DNA of 64,000 nt, from NCBI GenBank assembly GCA_019914945.1, contig CM034112.1, positions 8,214,501 to 8,278,500 on the forward strand, written 5' to 3'. Below are positions 23,119 to 32,844 of this stretch, in pieces. Positions within the stretch are counted from its first letter, which is position 1. The number at the start of each line of letters is the position of its first letter. The translations under genes and the position numbers were made by a program. This DNA comes from Typha latifolia. Its lineage: Eukaryota; Streptophyta; Magnoliopsida; Poales; Typhaceae. The notes under the pieces are model-generated. The model was not told the DNA's origin. It ran no database searches and worked only from the letters and a program-made list of their open reading frames with translations.

Positions 23119-24672
23119 TTTTATTAGGATTTGAGTTCTTTTTAGTTTGCGAGTTTCTTATCGTTTCGTTTTTTTTTTGTTTTCTTTACTCTGACATTTT
23201 CTTTGGTTTTAGTTTTAGATTCGTCGAGAGTTTTTTTGTTATATAAAAAAAAAATGATGCACTCCTAGATTCAATACTATACTCTTGACATAAAAAATAT
23301 GATTTTCCTTTTGATTATGAGTTATTATAGTCAAGTTTGTCATCTTGTAGTATATTGTTTCAATTTTAATTTGGTCACTCCCTCGACTACAATAATTATA
23401 AATGTTTAATGCACTCATAACGTATGTGTATTCTTGTGTGAGCATGATATCATGAATATTTTTTTATATAGCTCTCTATTAACTTTGATTTGCACAGTTT
23501 GACCTCATGCTTAGTTATCAAATATATTTTTATAAAAGATCAATGAAAAGGGCTACAATGAGTTAGTGTGAAAGCCGTCTTGTTTCGAGTCCAGTTTGAC
23601 TCAGTACATTATTTGCAATTTAAAAAATGATATATGTGAATCTCTTCTTGCACATCGGTTGATTTGTACTACAAGAAAAGAGCTACCTACTCATGTGTGA
23701 AAGCCGTCATTGCACATATATGTTTCAAAAAAAAAAAAAAAAAAGGAAAAATTCCTGTTGTGTTATGGAGAATAAGTCGAAAAGTGCAACATTTCCATAC
23801 TAAGTCGGTTTGACTACTGTGTTGCATCATTGTTTATATAGAAAAGTTTGTTTAAAAAGATTGGTTCATGTTATTAATGCACATCTTGCATATGCATATC
23901 ATTATGATCAATCAAGATTAATGTAATTTTGAGTGATGCATTCGAATTGATTATAATATACTTTTGATGATTTGCTTGATCTTGTAAGACCTATTTCATT
24001 TGATTGTCATATTCTATGTCTTGAATATAGTTTGGAATTCTAGAAGTGCATCTCCAAAATGATTTTGAACTTGTTTTTAGCTTATATATGTATATATATA
24101 TATAATAAAAAATAAAAAAAGGGCGTTCGAACGAGGATTTTTGAGTTCGAACGCGGTGCGTTCGAACTCGCGAACTGGTGCGTTCGAACGCACTCGTGGG
24201 TTCATTAAATACTGCGTCCGAACCCAAGGGTTTCATCTTCCTTTTTCCAAACCCTAAAACCCCTTCCTTTTCCCCTTCTCAAATCTTCAAGATCTTGGTG
24301 TTTTTCATCGAATTTTTCACTTCAAATCCTTTTTGGGGGTAGATCTCCTCCGGATCTAGTGTCTTTCCACAAAATTTTTGAGTTTCTCCCCACATTTGCA
24401 AGGTATGATCATCCATTATTTTCTTATTTTTTTATTCCATAAACATGCTTGATCTTGAGTGATTTTGTGCGTTCTCAACTTTTGATCACGTTAATGTTCA
24501 ACTCTTGATGGTTCTTGTGAGATTGAACGTGATATCTTAGCGTTTTTCAAGTGAAAGATGTTTTTCCTTTTGGGGCTTCATGGTTTCTACCAGTTTTTTT
24601 TCGAATTCTTGCTATTTTTTTTTGGTTGCTTTGGGCATGTATTGAATATTGCAACGTGTTTTCTTTTCAAGA
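23119..24672 (+). other. Non-coding 3' region of the Sirevirus
   Basis: No sustained frame. Contains poly-A/T stretches, an AT microsatellite near 24085-24105, and a cluster of four TTCGAA sites at 24122-24196, the same core as in the LTR repeats. The ~400 bp after that are pyrimidine-rich and may be the leader of the extra ORF. Confidence 0.8.
24122..24196 (+). repeat. Internal TTCGAA cluster
   Basis: Four TTCGAA sites in 75 bp, with GCGTTCGAAC or AGTTCGAACGC contexts. They lie inside the element but outside its LTRs, some 480 bp before the extra ORF. Confidence 0.8.
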
Positions 24673-25724
24673 ATGCCTAAAAAGGCGACAGTGACCAAGA
24701 AACCAAGGCCGCCTTCATCGCCATCCTCGGCTTCCAAGTTTTCTTCAACAGCGGCTGCGGGTCGCTACAAACATAATTTTGGCACCCGTCCTGTTATCTG
24801 TGAAAGCCCCGTGGTTATATCTGATTTTTCTGAATTGGGGATTGAACAGATCTTTACTGAACGAGGATGGTTATCAGTGTGTCGGATGAGCGGAACTGCT
24901 TATGTGGAAATTGTTCGGGAATTCTTTAGTAATGCCACGATTTTCGATCTTGTATACGTTCTCCGTTGTTCGTGGTGTATCTATCTACCCGGATTACGAT
25001 GTTATTCGTGCTGAACTTCGTCTTCCCGATGGTGAGTACCGGTATCCAACGTCCGCTCCACTTCCCGATGTCAATGAACTATGCCGCATTGTCCCGATCA
25101 AAGGGGAACGTTGGAAAGGTAACATGATGCCGCATGCAAAGCCGACATCCGTGGCTCGCATGCTTCACCTCTTTTTGTACGTACAATGTTACACCCAAGA
25201 CTCGACATTCCAGCATTAGTCTCGATCGTGCGTTCCTTCTTCATGCCATGTTATCGGGTGTCTCTATTGACTTAGCTGCCGTGATCTATGATTTGATTCT
25301 CTCCGCTGCACAGAAAGAAGCACCTCGTGAGGGATTACCATTTGGCATTTTTCTTACAAATCTGTGCACTCAAAGTGGGGTGCGAGTCGATACTTCGGAA
25401 CCTTCTCTTACTTCGCAGAAACCATTGGATCGGATAACTCTTAAGCGGAGTCAAGCTCACGACCAGTTGTCTCCTCTCAAACCATCCTCTTCCACCGCTG
25501 GTCGGTCATCGCACCTCGACAGTTCTGATGATAGCTCTGCCGATGACTCATCTCCCACTGAGGGGGAGTTACCTCAGAACTCGGACCGTTTCGATCAGCT
25601 TTGTACTCAAGTCCAGGATCTCCATTCGGTAGTAAATGAATTACGAGCTGAGCAAGCTCGTCAAGGGACTGTTCTTGACTCCGTGTTGACGATTCTTCAT
25701 CGTCAGCTTCCTCCGAGTTCCTAG
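24673..25724 (+). pseudogene. Extra 3' ORF of the Sirevirus, two frameshifts
   Basis: ATG at 24673 (MPKKATVTKKPRPPSS...). A basic, Ser/Pro-rich start is followed by a globular part (FSELGIEQIFTERGWLSVC...EIVREFFSN) that resembles the domain named 'putative plant transposon protein' in plant proteomes. The reading moves +1 at about 24950-24965 (to VRGVSIYPDYDVIRAELRLP...) and +1 again at about 25170-25185 (to SLDRAFLLHAMLSGVSIDL...). The end is acidic/Ser-rich and then a likely coiled coil (QLCTQVQDLHSVVNELRAEQ). Stop TAG at 25722. No signal peptide or membrane segment is visible, unlike classic env-like Sirevirus ORFs. The domain call is from memory and needs a profile search. Continuity of protein-like sequence across three frames makes the frameshifts convincing. 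Confidence 0.75.
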
Positions 25725-26112
25725 TCTTTGGCATTTGTGCCAAAAAGGGGGAGAGTGTCTTAGATAGTGTCTTAGTGTTTAGGTGTCTAGGTGTGTAGGG
25801 GGAGTATGGGCATAGGGGGAGCTTAGTGGAGTTTTCTTAATGTTGAAACCTTGCTTTGTCTTAGTGTCGTTGGCATTTGAACTTAACTTGAAGTAATTGT
25901 GATAACGTGTGTTTAATTCTTGTCTGTTTAAATTTTTGCTCTTGTGATAACTTGTGTTTTGATTTTTTTTATTTCAAGTTATTTTCACTTGATCTTGGAT
26001 TGGTATATGTTTCTTTGCAGGGATTGATATGCAAAATACTCTAGACTTGTTGGTTGCTCAGTTTGAAGTCTTTGTAATATCTTGTAACCTAAGTGTTTTG
26101 TCACAAATTGCC
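25725..26112 (+). other. 3' untranslated region with several polypurine tracts
   Basis: Contains AAAAAGGGGGAGAG (25743-25756), TAGGGGGAGTATGG (25797-25810) and TAGGGGGAGCTTAG (25817-25830) before the LTR-proximal tract. Multiple GGGGGAG tracts upstream of the right LTR are a reported Sirevirus trait. Confidence 0.75.
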
Positions 26113-26125
26113 AAAGGGGGGAGAT
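26113..26125 (+). promoter_or_regulatory. Polypurine tract for plus-strand priming
   Basis: AAAGGGGGGAGAT directly abuts the TGTTAGG start of the right LTR. Confidence 0.93.
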
Positions 26126-27405
26126 TGTTAGGTTTTTAATTATTGGCAATTGTGTTCAAAATATTCTAAGTGTATTTTTACATTTATATGAGCTTTACTC
26201 AAGTCTAGAATATCTCTGGTGTGAAGAATTGCAAGATCATTGGAGAAAAGCCGTCGCGTTCACAAACGCGTTCGAACGCGAAATCTGCGTTCACACAGAC
26301 AGAGAGCCGCGTTCACAAACGCGTTCGAACGCGGGCACTGCATTCACACAGACAGAGAGCCGCGTTCACAAACGCGTTCGAACGCGAGCACTGCGTTCAC
26401 ACAGACCGAGAGCCGCGTTCACAAACGCGTTCGAACGCGAGCACTGCGTTCACACAGACCGAGAGCCGCGTTCACAAACGCGTTCGAACGCGAGCACTGC
26501 GTTCACACAGACCGAGAGCCGCGTTCACAAACGCGTTCGAACGCGAGCACTGCGTTCACACAGACCGAGAGCCGCGTTCACAAACACGTTCGAACGCGAG
26601 CACTGCGTTCACACAGACCGAGAGCCGCGTTCACAAACGCGTTCAACGCGAGCACCGCGTTCACACAGACCGAGAGCCGCGTTCACAAACGCATTCGAAC
26701 GCGAGCACTGCGTTCACACAGACCGAGAGCCGCGTTCACAAACGCGTTCGAATGCAACCTGAAGAATGCAAGCTGTTGCGTTCGAACGCACTTAGGCCCG
26801 TTCGAACGCACCTGAGATCAAGTCAAGCCGTTCGAACGCACACGGGCCGCGTTCGAACGCACCTATGAAGTTTGCAATTTATTGGATTTTCGTGAGTACG
26901 AATATAACTTGGATTTGGCTCTATCTTGGAGATGATATATAAGGATAGTGTTGCCCTAACTTGAAGGGTTGAAGAAGATCATTCTAGGAGACTTTTTGGA
27001 GGCTACATTGCTTCTTCAACTCACAAGGCTCTTCTCATCTACAAATCTTAATCTTTCGTCTTAAGGGCTATCGAGACGAAAGATCAATCTCGAGGGTTAC
27101 TGAGATTGGACTTCAATCACGAGAAGTAGTGAATCGTGGGTTCTAGCGAGCAAGACTGAGAGGAACAAAGTCGTTTGGATCGACGGGGTGTTTTGTGAGT
27201 CAGTCTTGTAACTGCTACTATTCTAGTGATTGGTTTTGATCCGAGTTTGGATCAGTAGTTTTTTCCCGTTTGGGTTTTTCCACGTTAAAATCTTGGCGTA
27301 CATCTCTGCTTTCGTTTTTAATATTTCGTCTAATGTTTACTTAAGCAAACGAAAAATATCTTTGCCTAGTGTTTAGATACATACGTGTGTCTAGGGGTTA
27401 TTTCA
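26126..27405 (+). repeat. Right LTR of the Sirevirus (1280 bp)
   Basis: TGTTAGG...TTATTTCA. Identical to the left LTR up to the repeat array. Differences afterwards include AATGCA for AACGCA, small indels in the TTCGAA-rich part, and three substitutions in the last ~600 bp (GTAG/GTGG, ACA/ACG, ACATACG/ATATACG). The 203 bp length difference comes almost wholly from repeat number. Confidence 0.96.
26256..26762 (+). repeat. 53-bp tandem repeat in the right LTR (9 full units + partial)
   Basis: Same unit as in the left LTR. Units 3-6 are identical, suggesting recent expansion there. Unit 7 has ACACGTTCGAAC, unit 8 lost a base (GCGTTCAACGCG), unit 9 has GCATTCGAA and corresponds to unit 5 of the left LTR. 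Confidence 0.96.
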
Positions 27406-27410
27406 CATTT
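27406..27410 (+). repeat. Right target-site duplication CATTT
   Basis: Perfect match to 17119-17123. The sequence after it (GATTAGGCTGATATG) continues the target as in 63706 onward. Confidence 0.95.
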
Positions 27411-27742
27411 GATTAGGCTGATATGAGATATGAGTATATTGGTGATATATAGAAATGATTATACTGTTATGGTTTTATGTCGGGATGATCTCTATCATGA
27501 GTATGCATGTGATAGACTAGCAAAAGTATACATGTGTTAGATACATTGTTAGAATCGGCATTGCATTATTTTTCTCTCGGTTTTTTTACCTCCTAAATTC
27601 TTGAGTTGCATGATCTGTTGTCGTACTGGATATATGCATATGATTTATCATGTATAGGAAATCATAAAAGTACATGTGTATGTGATGTGATATGATATGA
27701 TATGATGGCTGGAACGGTATCTGGTCCAGACTGGTATTGGAC

Positions 27743-27970
27743 ATACTCTTAGCATATGGCAGAGTATGGTGATGGCTGATGGTTATACTCTTAGCGTATG
27801 ATAGGGTACAACTATCATTGATATACCCTTAGCGTATGGCAGAGTATGATTACTTTCTTCTGAGATACCCTTAGCGTATGGCAGGGTATGATTTATCTAT
27901 AGAGATACCCTTAGCGTATGACAGGGTATGATTTATCTATAGAGATACTCTTAGCGTATGACAGGGTATG
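27743..27970 (+). repeat. Tandem hairpin repeats in the long LTR (6 units)
   Basis: Six spaced units of the form ATACCC-(13 nt TTAGCGTATGGCA)-GGGTAT, 23-30 nt apart. Arms vary together: unit 1 is ATACTC...GAGTAT, units 4 and 5 are ATACCC...GGGTAT, and unit 6 has a T:G-compatible change. Confidence 0.85.
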
Positions 27971-27974
27971 CTCT

Positions 27975-28880
27975 GAGCTTGTGATATATTGTGTATCGAG
28001 TTTGGGGCCGGGTACTGTAGTCCAGCATGGTGGATGATATTTAGAGTTAAGGCGGATGATTATGATAGTGAGGGATATGTGGATTATATCTGGCTCTGAC
28101 ATACACAATTATTTAGTGGTTGGCATGCATCATGCATCATCATTGATGTGACTAGTATCATTGGATCATAATTGTTATACATGATATGTCGTTATATTCG
28201 ATGATGTTATATGGTAATTTCATCATGTGATATATTTTTGGTTGAGAATATAATATGCTCATTCATAAGAATTGATTTTATTCATATTTATGTAATTGAT
28301 GATACATATATACATGTTCATACATGGCATCATGCTGCTTTCTAATTCATATTATCCAGTACATGATTTACTCTCTATTTGGCATCACTAATTTGGGGTA
28401 AGGTCTATTCACTAAGCCTTTTGCTCATGACTCTCTTTATTTCTTTTCTAACCCTCTCAGATATGTGGTACGTGATAGCGACTTGAGATATCTTGAGAAG
28501 ATATTTTAGAACGATGATGAGGTGAGCTATAGATGCGAGACGATATAGATGATAGTTTAACCAAATATTGAGTTGTACCAGTATTTGATATTTGTACTCT
28601 TTTGTATTAGACGATGATTTAGATATTACATGTCGAATCATAGTGTACTCTTATATTAGTTATTTTAGTTGTATCTTAATGGTTTGTTGTGGCCTGTGTG
28701 GGTCCTACCAGATTATGTAGTGGTCTAATATATATTATTGTCGACTGAGATATTCATATGTTAACCGGTTTATTTAATTAATAGTATAATTTATTTGGTG
28801 ATGGATTATGTGATCATGGATAGGTTAGCAGGTTTTATTTGATGATGTCATGGTTATATATGTACAAGAGACTATCGGTG
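27975..28880. other. AT-rich distal part of the long LTR
   Basis: Non-coding, with many GATG/ATAT repeats. The 28390-28540 stretch ('GGTAAGGTCTATTCACTAAGCC...CTCAGATATGTGG') looks like the conserved downstream part of long Ty3-gypsy LTRs. This is inference from memory. Confidence 0.5.
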
Positions 28881-28978
28881 CGTGACGGGCTCCGCCCGAC
28901 CTGTTGCGTGCGCCGCGCGTGCTGTGTGGGCGCATGTGCGTGCACGTGCCCGTGCCGGGCAGGGGAGTGCTAATTACA

Positions 28979-29589
28979 TAAATTATTAAAAATAGTTTAA
29001 AAATTGGCAATACAAAAGCAATTGGCAAATGTTTTACACTCTAACCTGAGGGGTGTTAAAAAATTAAATTTGAATTGGCTTAGAAAAACTGAGAATTCTA
29101 CGTTTAGAGAAAATGAATTAAGAATTAAAATTTAAAAATCAAAACCAAGTTGGAGATGGAGATTGAATATTAATCTAACTACAAAAATCAAACTCACATA
29201 GGTGAGCAAAAATCTCAATAAAAGTGGAAAACTAAAAAGTGAAGTAGGAGTAAGAAAAAGAAATACGACTAGCACTCATATGACTATTATATATAGCCAT
29301 TAAACTAAGAATCTCAATCAAATGTCCATATTCTTAGCTTTATCATCAAGAAACATAGTAGAATTATGAGCACACAACTCAAAGGATGCCTTGAAACTGT
29401 TAGAGCTATAACTCTATATTTACATGAGTAGCAAATCATCCAAGTTGTCAATTAAATATGAGATGACAAGTATGGATAAAAATTCTCTAGATAATAATCA
29501 TTTAACAAACACCATATGATAGATTTATATTTGATAAATAGATTTGATACTCTAATGGACAAGGTAATTGTGGAAAAAGAACGTCGTGG
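28979..29589. other. Right part of the interrupted B unit, then unique AT-rich DNA
   Basis: 28979-29230 continues the B unit (compare 6770-7020) and breaks off inside the gag-like region. 29231-29589 matches nothing else here and shows no gene. Confidence 0.65.
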
Positions 29590-30700
29590 TCGTGACATTC
29601 ACTAGAATTAACAACAACAACAACAACAACAACTAACACTCTTGGTGGCAACAACAGACCAATACTTGTTTGTCAAGTCCATAATAATTCGGGACACCGC
29701 CATCAAATGCTACCATGGATTTGATCATAATTATCAATATGATAACTCTATTATCGGGGCATATCTTACTACACCTCAGGCCCTTCAAGATCTCATTTGG
29801 TATCCTAACTCTAGTGCAATGAACCATGTCACATCTGATTTGAGCAACCTGAACCTGCAAGCTAAAGAGTACATCAATGGTGAGTAAATTCAAGTAGAAA
29901 ATGGAGAAGGTGTGCAAATTAAACACATAGGTTAAGCTAGAATTACCACATCTTCTGGTTCATTTAATCTCCATAATATATTGCATGTTCCTTCTATTAC
30001 CAAAAATTTAATTTTTATCCCACAATTTGTAGACGACAAAATTGTACTTTTTGAGTTTCACTCCAATTTTTCTATGTTATGGAGGAAGATATAGGCAGAA
30101 TGCTTCTTCGCGGGCCGAGTAGGGATGGACTTTATCCCATCAATTTATCAGTGCAAAATTTTAAATCTCCTTATGCATTAGTTGGCGAATGAACTTCCCT
30201 TTATGATTAGCATTGTTGATTAGGTCATCCTACATTAAGCATTGTGCCTCAAATTTTAAGTAAATTTCATTTACCTTTGGCAAGAAATAAAAGCTTGGTT
30301 GTTTGTCCTGCGTATCAACAAGTAAAGTCATCATCTTCCTTTAAGACATTCTAGTTCTAAGTCATCAAGTCCATTAGAATTGCTCTTTTCTGATGTATGG
30401 AGTCCTTCACCAGCACTATCACTAAATAGATCTTATTATTATGCTTTTATTATGGATGATTTTACAAAATTTACTTGCTTATTTCCCATTTCTTCTAAAT
30501 CTGAAGTTGCACAAATTTTTCATGATTTTCAAGTTCATGTGAAGAGACTCTTTGATAAGAAAATTTTTTTTTTCAAACATATTGGGAAGGTGAGTTTTAG
30601 ACTCTTCAACTATTTAAAAAATTTAGGAGCAGCACATTGTGTGACTTGGCCCCACACCCATCAACAAAATGGATCCACACTCATCAACAAAACATATCTG
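29590..30700 (+). pseudogene. Decayed Ty1-copia gag-pol fragment (second lineage)
   Basis: Recognisable parts in order: end of a Gag zinc-knuckle region (KCYHGFDHNYQ), protease region (LIWYPNSSAMNHVTSDL, catalytic D-S-G lost), the segment HIG...SFNLHNILHVPSITKNLIF, a GAG-preintegrase remnant (LLRGPSRDGLYPI, then LGHPTLSI), and integrase from 30380 (LLFSDVWSPSP...MDDFTKFTCLFPISSKSE...PHTHQQNGS). Many stops and shifts; the integrase stops before the catalytic Glu region at about 30690. No LTRs are found next to it. It is clearly different from the Sirevirus. Confidence 0.85.
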
Positions 30701-30714
30701 GGAGTATTAAGCGG

Positions 30715-30965
30715 GTTCGGGTAGGGTCAGATTCGGGTCCGGTCAATTTTACCTTGACACGAACACGAATCGATTAATAAACGGGTCGCATTTGATAAAC
30801 ACGAACACGACTCGATTAATAAACGGGTAACACGACCCGACCCTCCTAACCCGTTTAATAAACGGGTTGGTTTAACACGACACGCTAACACGACCCGTCT
30901 AACCTATATACTTAAACGAGTCATGTTAACCCAACACGTTAATACGACCCGTCTAACCCGTTTAA
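30715..30965. repeat. Inverted/direct GGGTCG-type short-repeat block
   Basis: Dense copies of AACACGA(C/A), CGACCCG and AATAAACGGGT. At 30848-30868 there is a 10-bp-arm inverted repeat (AACCCGTTTA / TAAACGGGTT around one base). Such subterminal repeats are typical of non-autonomous hAT-type DNA transposons in plants. No terminal inverted repeat or target duplication could be set. Confidence 0.4.
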
Positions 30966-31400
30966 TATAAATATTATATTTACAAATTTATCATATATAC
31001 GAATAAAATAATATTCGTACATTTTAGTCATCTCCCAAAATTTTGATTATGGCTAAAGTTTATATTGGGCTTTTGATTAATATACATCGAAAAAATTGTA
31101 CTATTATTGCAATTTACCAAGCGTGCTAAATTAATTTAAGCAAGCTGTAAATTGGTATGTAAAAATCTCTGCAAGATTGCAATAATTAGGAAGTAACAAC
31201 TTAATGGTAATTGCAATTAAAAATAATATCTTCACAATTACATCTATGTTCACTAGAGGAAAAAAAAGGCAAGACAGAGGGTATAAAAAGCCAACTATTT
31301 AATTGAATCATTAGAGTAATATTCACATCTTTCCCTTCTTGAAACAAATTGATATAGAGTATAATTGGTACTGCCCAAATTCTTCTCAACCAAATCTAAA
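30966..31400. other. AT-rich single-copy stretch
   Basis: No gene or repeat recognised. Base composition is similar to the exon-like region that follows. Confidence 0.4.
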
Positions 31401-31975
31401 AGCAATCGATGAAAGAAAGAAAGCATTTTTTATAATTGAAAAATAACAATTACAACTGGAGCTGCCAAAATTCAACTTTCTCTTTATGCATAAATACAAA
31501 TCTATCAAAATAAACATCCTTATACTTCTTGCATTTGATCACAAGATCTGCTCAGGCTTTCCATGATTTTTTTTAACAGTCAACAACAACAAGGCATGCT
31601 CCTCTTACCTACTCTTCCTCGAGTTTTTCTCAAAGGATAAGAAACCAGTAAAAGAAACAAATTGACCTGGGGGAGTTTTAATACTGTCAGGATCCTTCTC
31701 AATGAGATCTGGAAAAATCGATGAAGAAAGAAATCAGTTTTTTCATAATTGAAAAAGTTATTACAACTGGAGCCATTAAATTCAGCTTTCAAATCTATCA
31801 AAATATTGAAAAAAGGCAAACAAACATACCTATATTTCTTGAAATTGACCACAAGATCTGGCAATGTTATCCATAGACTTTCTCAAACAATCAACAATAA
31901 GGCATACTCCTTTCACCTCATCTTCCTTGAGATTTTCTCCAAGAAGAAGAAAACAGTAAACGAAGCAAAAACCAT
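31401..31975 (-). pseudogene. Possible duplicated exon remnants of an unknown gene, minus strand
   Basis: Two diverged copies of a ~290 bp block, 31401-31690 and 31705-31975, in the same orientation. On the minus strand the better copy reads a protein-like frame at about 31858-31965 (GENLKEDEVKGVCLIVDC LRKSMDNIARSC...) up to ATAG followed by GTATGT, a plausible splice donor. A second exon-like piece after a pyrimidine tract and CAG reads DLIEKDPDSIKTPPG near 31675-31715. The other copy carries stops. I do not recognise the protein. Confidence 0.3.
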
Positions 31976-32540
31976 ATAAGTTCACTATTCAAGAGTAAAA
32001 TATCAAAATTACATTACCTAAAATAAGCAGAAATTAACCAAACATAATAAAAGCAATAGATGTTTAATATTCTGGTAAGTCATCTCCGTAGCCACCGGTT
32101 CCGGTTCCGTAGCCACCGGTTCTAGTTCCGACCTTCTATTTCATGTTTGATGTATTTCATATCTAATGTATTTTAATTTTTAATATTTACATTGGGGATA
32201 ATTTTGAGTAATTATATTTTAGGATACATAATTTATTAGACTCATTTTTATAAATAATAAAAAAAATTAAATTTAAATTAACTCAAAAATAATTTAATAT
32301 TAGACTCATTTTTATAAATAATAAAAAATTAAAATTAAAATTAACTCAAAAGTAATTTAATATTAGACTCATTTTAAAGTTCTCGATGAGACCTTTCCAA
32401 TGGTATTATTTTTGTTAAAAATCGATTAGTAAAACTAATTATATACTTAGCTTAACTAATTAAATTATTTAAAAATGATACAAATAAAATTAAAATGATT
32501 GAATATAACACTTATTGGGCAATTTTGGCATTTTCAAAAA
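31976..32540. other. AT-rich stretch with short repeats
   Basis: At 32088-32127 there is a 21-bp direct repeat (TCCGTAGCCACCGGTTC...), and at 32238-32375 a ~65-bp A-rich segment (TTAGACTCATTTTTATAAATAA...) occurs twice. No gene seen. Confidence 0.55.
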
Positions 32541-32544
32541 TTTG

Positions 32545-32700
32545 ATGTGACAAATGGAGCCCGACTCCATTTTCATGGTGGGGCTCTAAATTTGGAGCCC
32601 CACTATTTATGGCTCCAAATTTGGAGCCCTATATAGAGCCCGGTTAGAGCTCCATGGGGCTCCAAATTTGGAGTTTTGGAGCCCGGTTGAAGATGCTCTA
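32545..32700. mobile_element. MITE-like palindromic element
   Basis: Multiple GGAGCCC/GGGCTCC blocks fold on each other, including the perfect 18-bp palindrome GGCTCCAAATTTGGAGCC at 32611-32628 and TGGAGCC...GGCTCCA copies around it. It ends TTGAAGATGCTCTAA, a common edge of plant MITEs of this kind. Exact ends and target duplication are not resolved. Confidence 0.45.
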
Positions 32701-32780
32701 ACCCATTTAAATAGTCCACTCTTTGGGCGGGCGAATGCATCAACACAATTAAATATCTGTTAGTAGAGTAGTTTTCTTTA

Positions 32781-32822
32781 GTCCCACATCGGCAAATTTC
32801 TCTATTTCATTGGCTTTATATA
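32781..32822 (+). promoter_or_regulatory. Pol III snRNA-type promoter of 7SL-4
   Basis: GTCCCACATCG is at 32781-32791 and TATATA at 32817-32822, 25 bp apart and 28 bp from TATA to the gene. Sequence between the boxes has diverged (GCAAATTTCTCTATTTC) while the spacing has not. Confidence 0.86.
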
Positions 32823-32844
32823 TTGTCTTTGTACCACCTCGATC

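Larger units (their letters stand above)
17124..27405 (+). mobile_element. Ty1-copia LTR retrotransposon, Sirevirus type, full length (10,282 bp)
   Basis: Complete structure: TSD, 1077 bp left LTR, tRNA-iMet primer site, gag-pol, a 3.0 kb 3' region with an extra ORF, polypurine tract, 1280 bp right LTR, TSD. Pol order is protease, integrase, RT, RNase H, which defines Ty1-copia. Size, long gag with two zinc knuckles, an extra ORF after pol and several GGGGGAG tracts before the right LTR fit the Sirevirus (SIRE/Maximus) lineage. Outside the tandem repeat the last ~600 bp of the LTRs differ by about three substitutions, so the insertion is recent. It is not autonomous now: gag-pol has four stops and the extra ORF two frameshifts. 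Confidence 0.95.
15354..28978 (+). mobile_element. Probable solo long LTR (TGTAACAACCC...TTACA), split by the Sirevirus
   Basis: The DNA between the two halves of a B unit begins TGTAACAACCC and ends near ATTACA. Without the nested Sirevirus it is about 3.34 kb. It has a GC-rich pyrimidine-rich head (CT and CTT microsatellites), an AT-rich middle, a hairpin tandem array at 27743-27970, a stretch near 28390-28540 (GGGGTAAGGTCTATTCACT...) of the kind seen in long gypsy LTRs, and a GC-rich tail at 28880-28970. No gag or pol is attached, which suggests a solo LTR. About nine bases of the target (AGCCCTTG) are missing on the right and no target duplication is evident. The duplicate at 61970 lies at the same site. 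Confidence 0.55.

Noticed and set aside
17254..26762. CRISPR-like appearance of the regularly spaced palindromes
   Set aside because: Units are contiguous tandem repeats with no unique spacers, in a plant LTR.
28880..28970. CpG-island-like promoter
   Set aside because: A short GC-rich LTR tail with no gene downstream.
32611..32628. MicroRNA precursor from the GGCTCC palindromes
   Set aside because: Multiple nested short palindromes are typical of a MITE; no single long imperfect stem.
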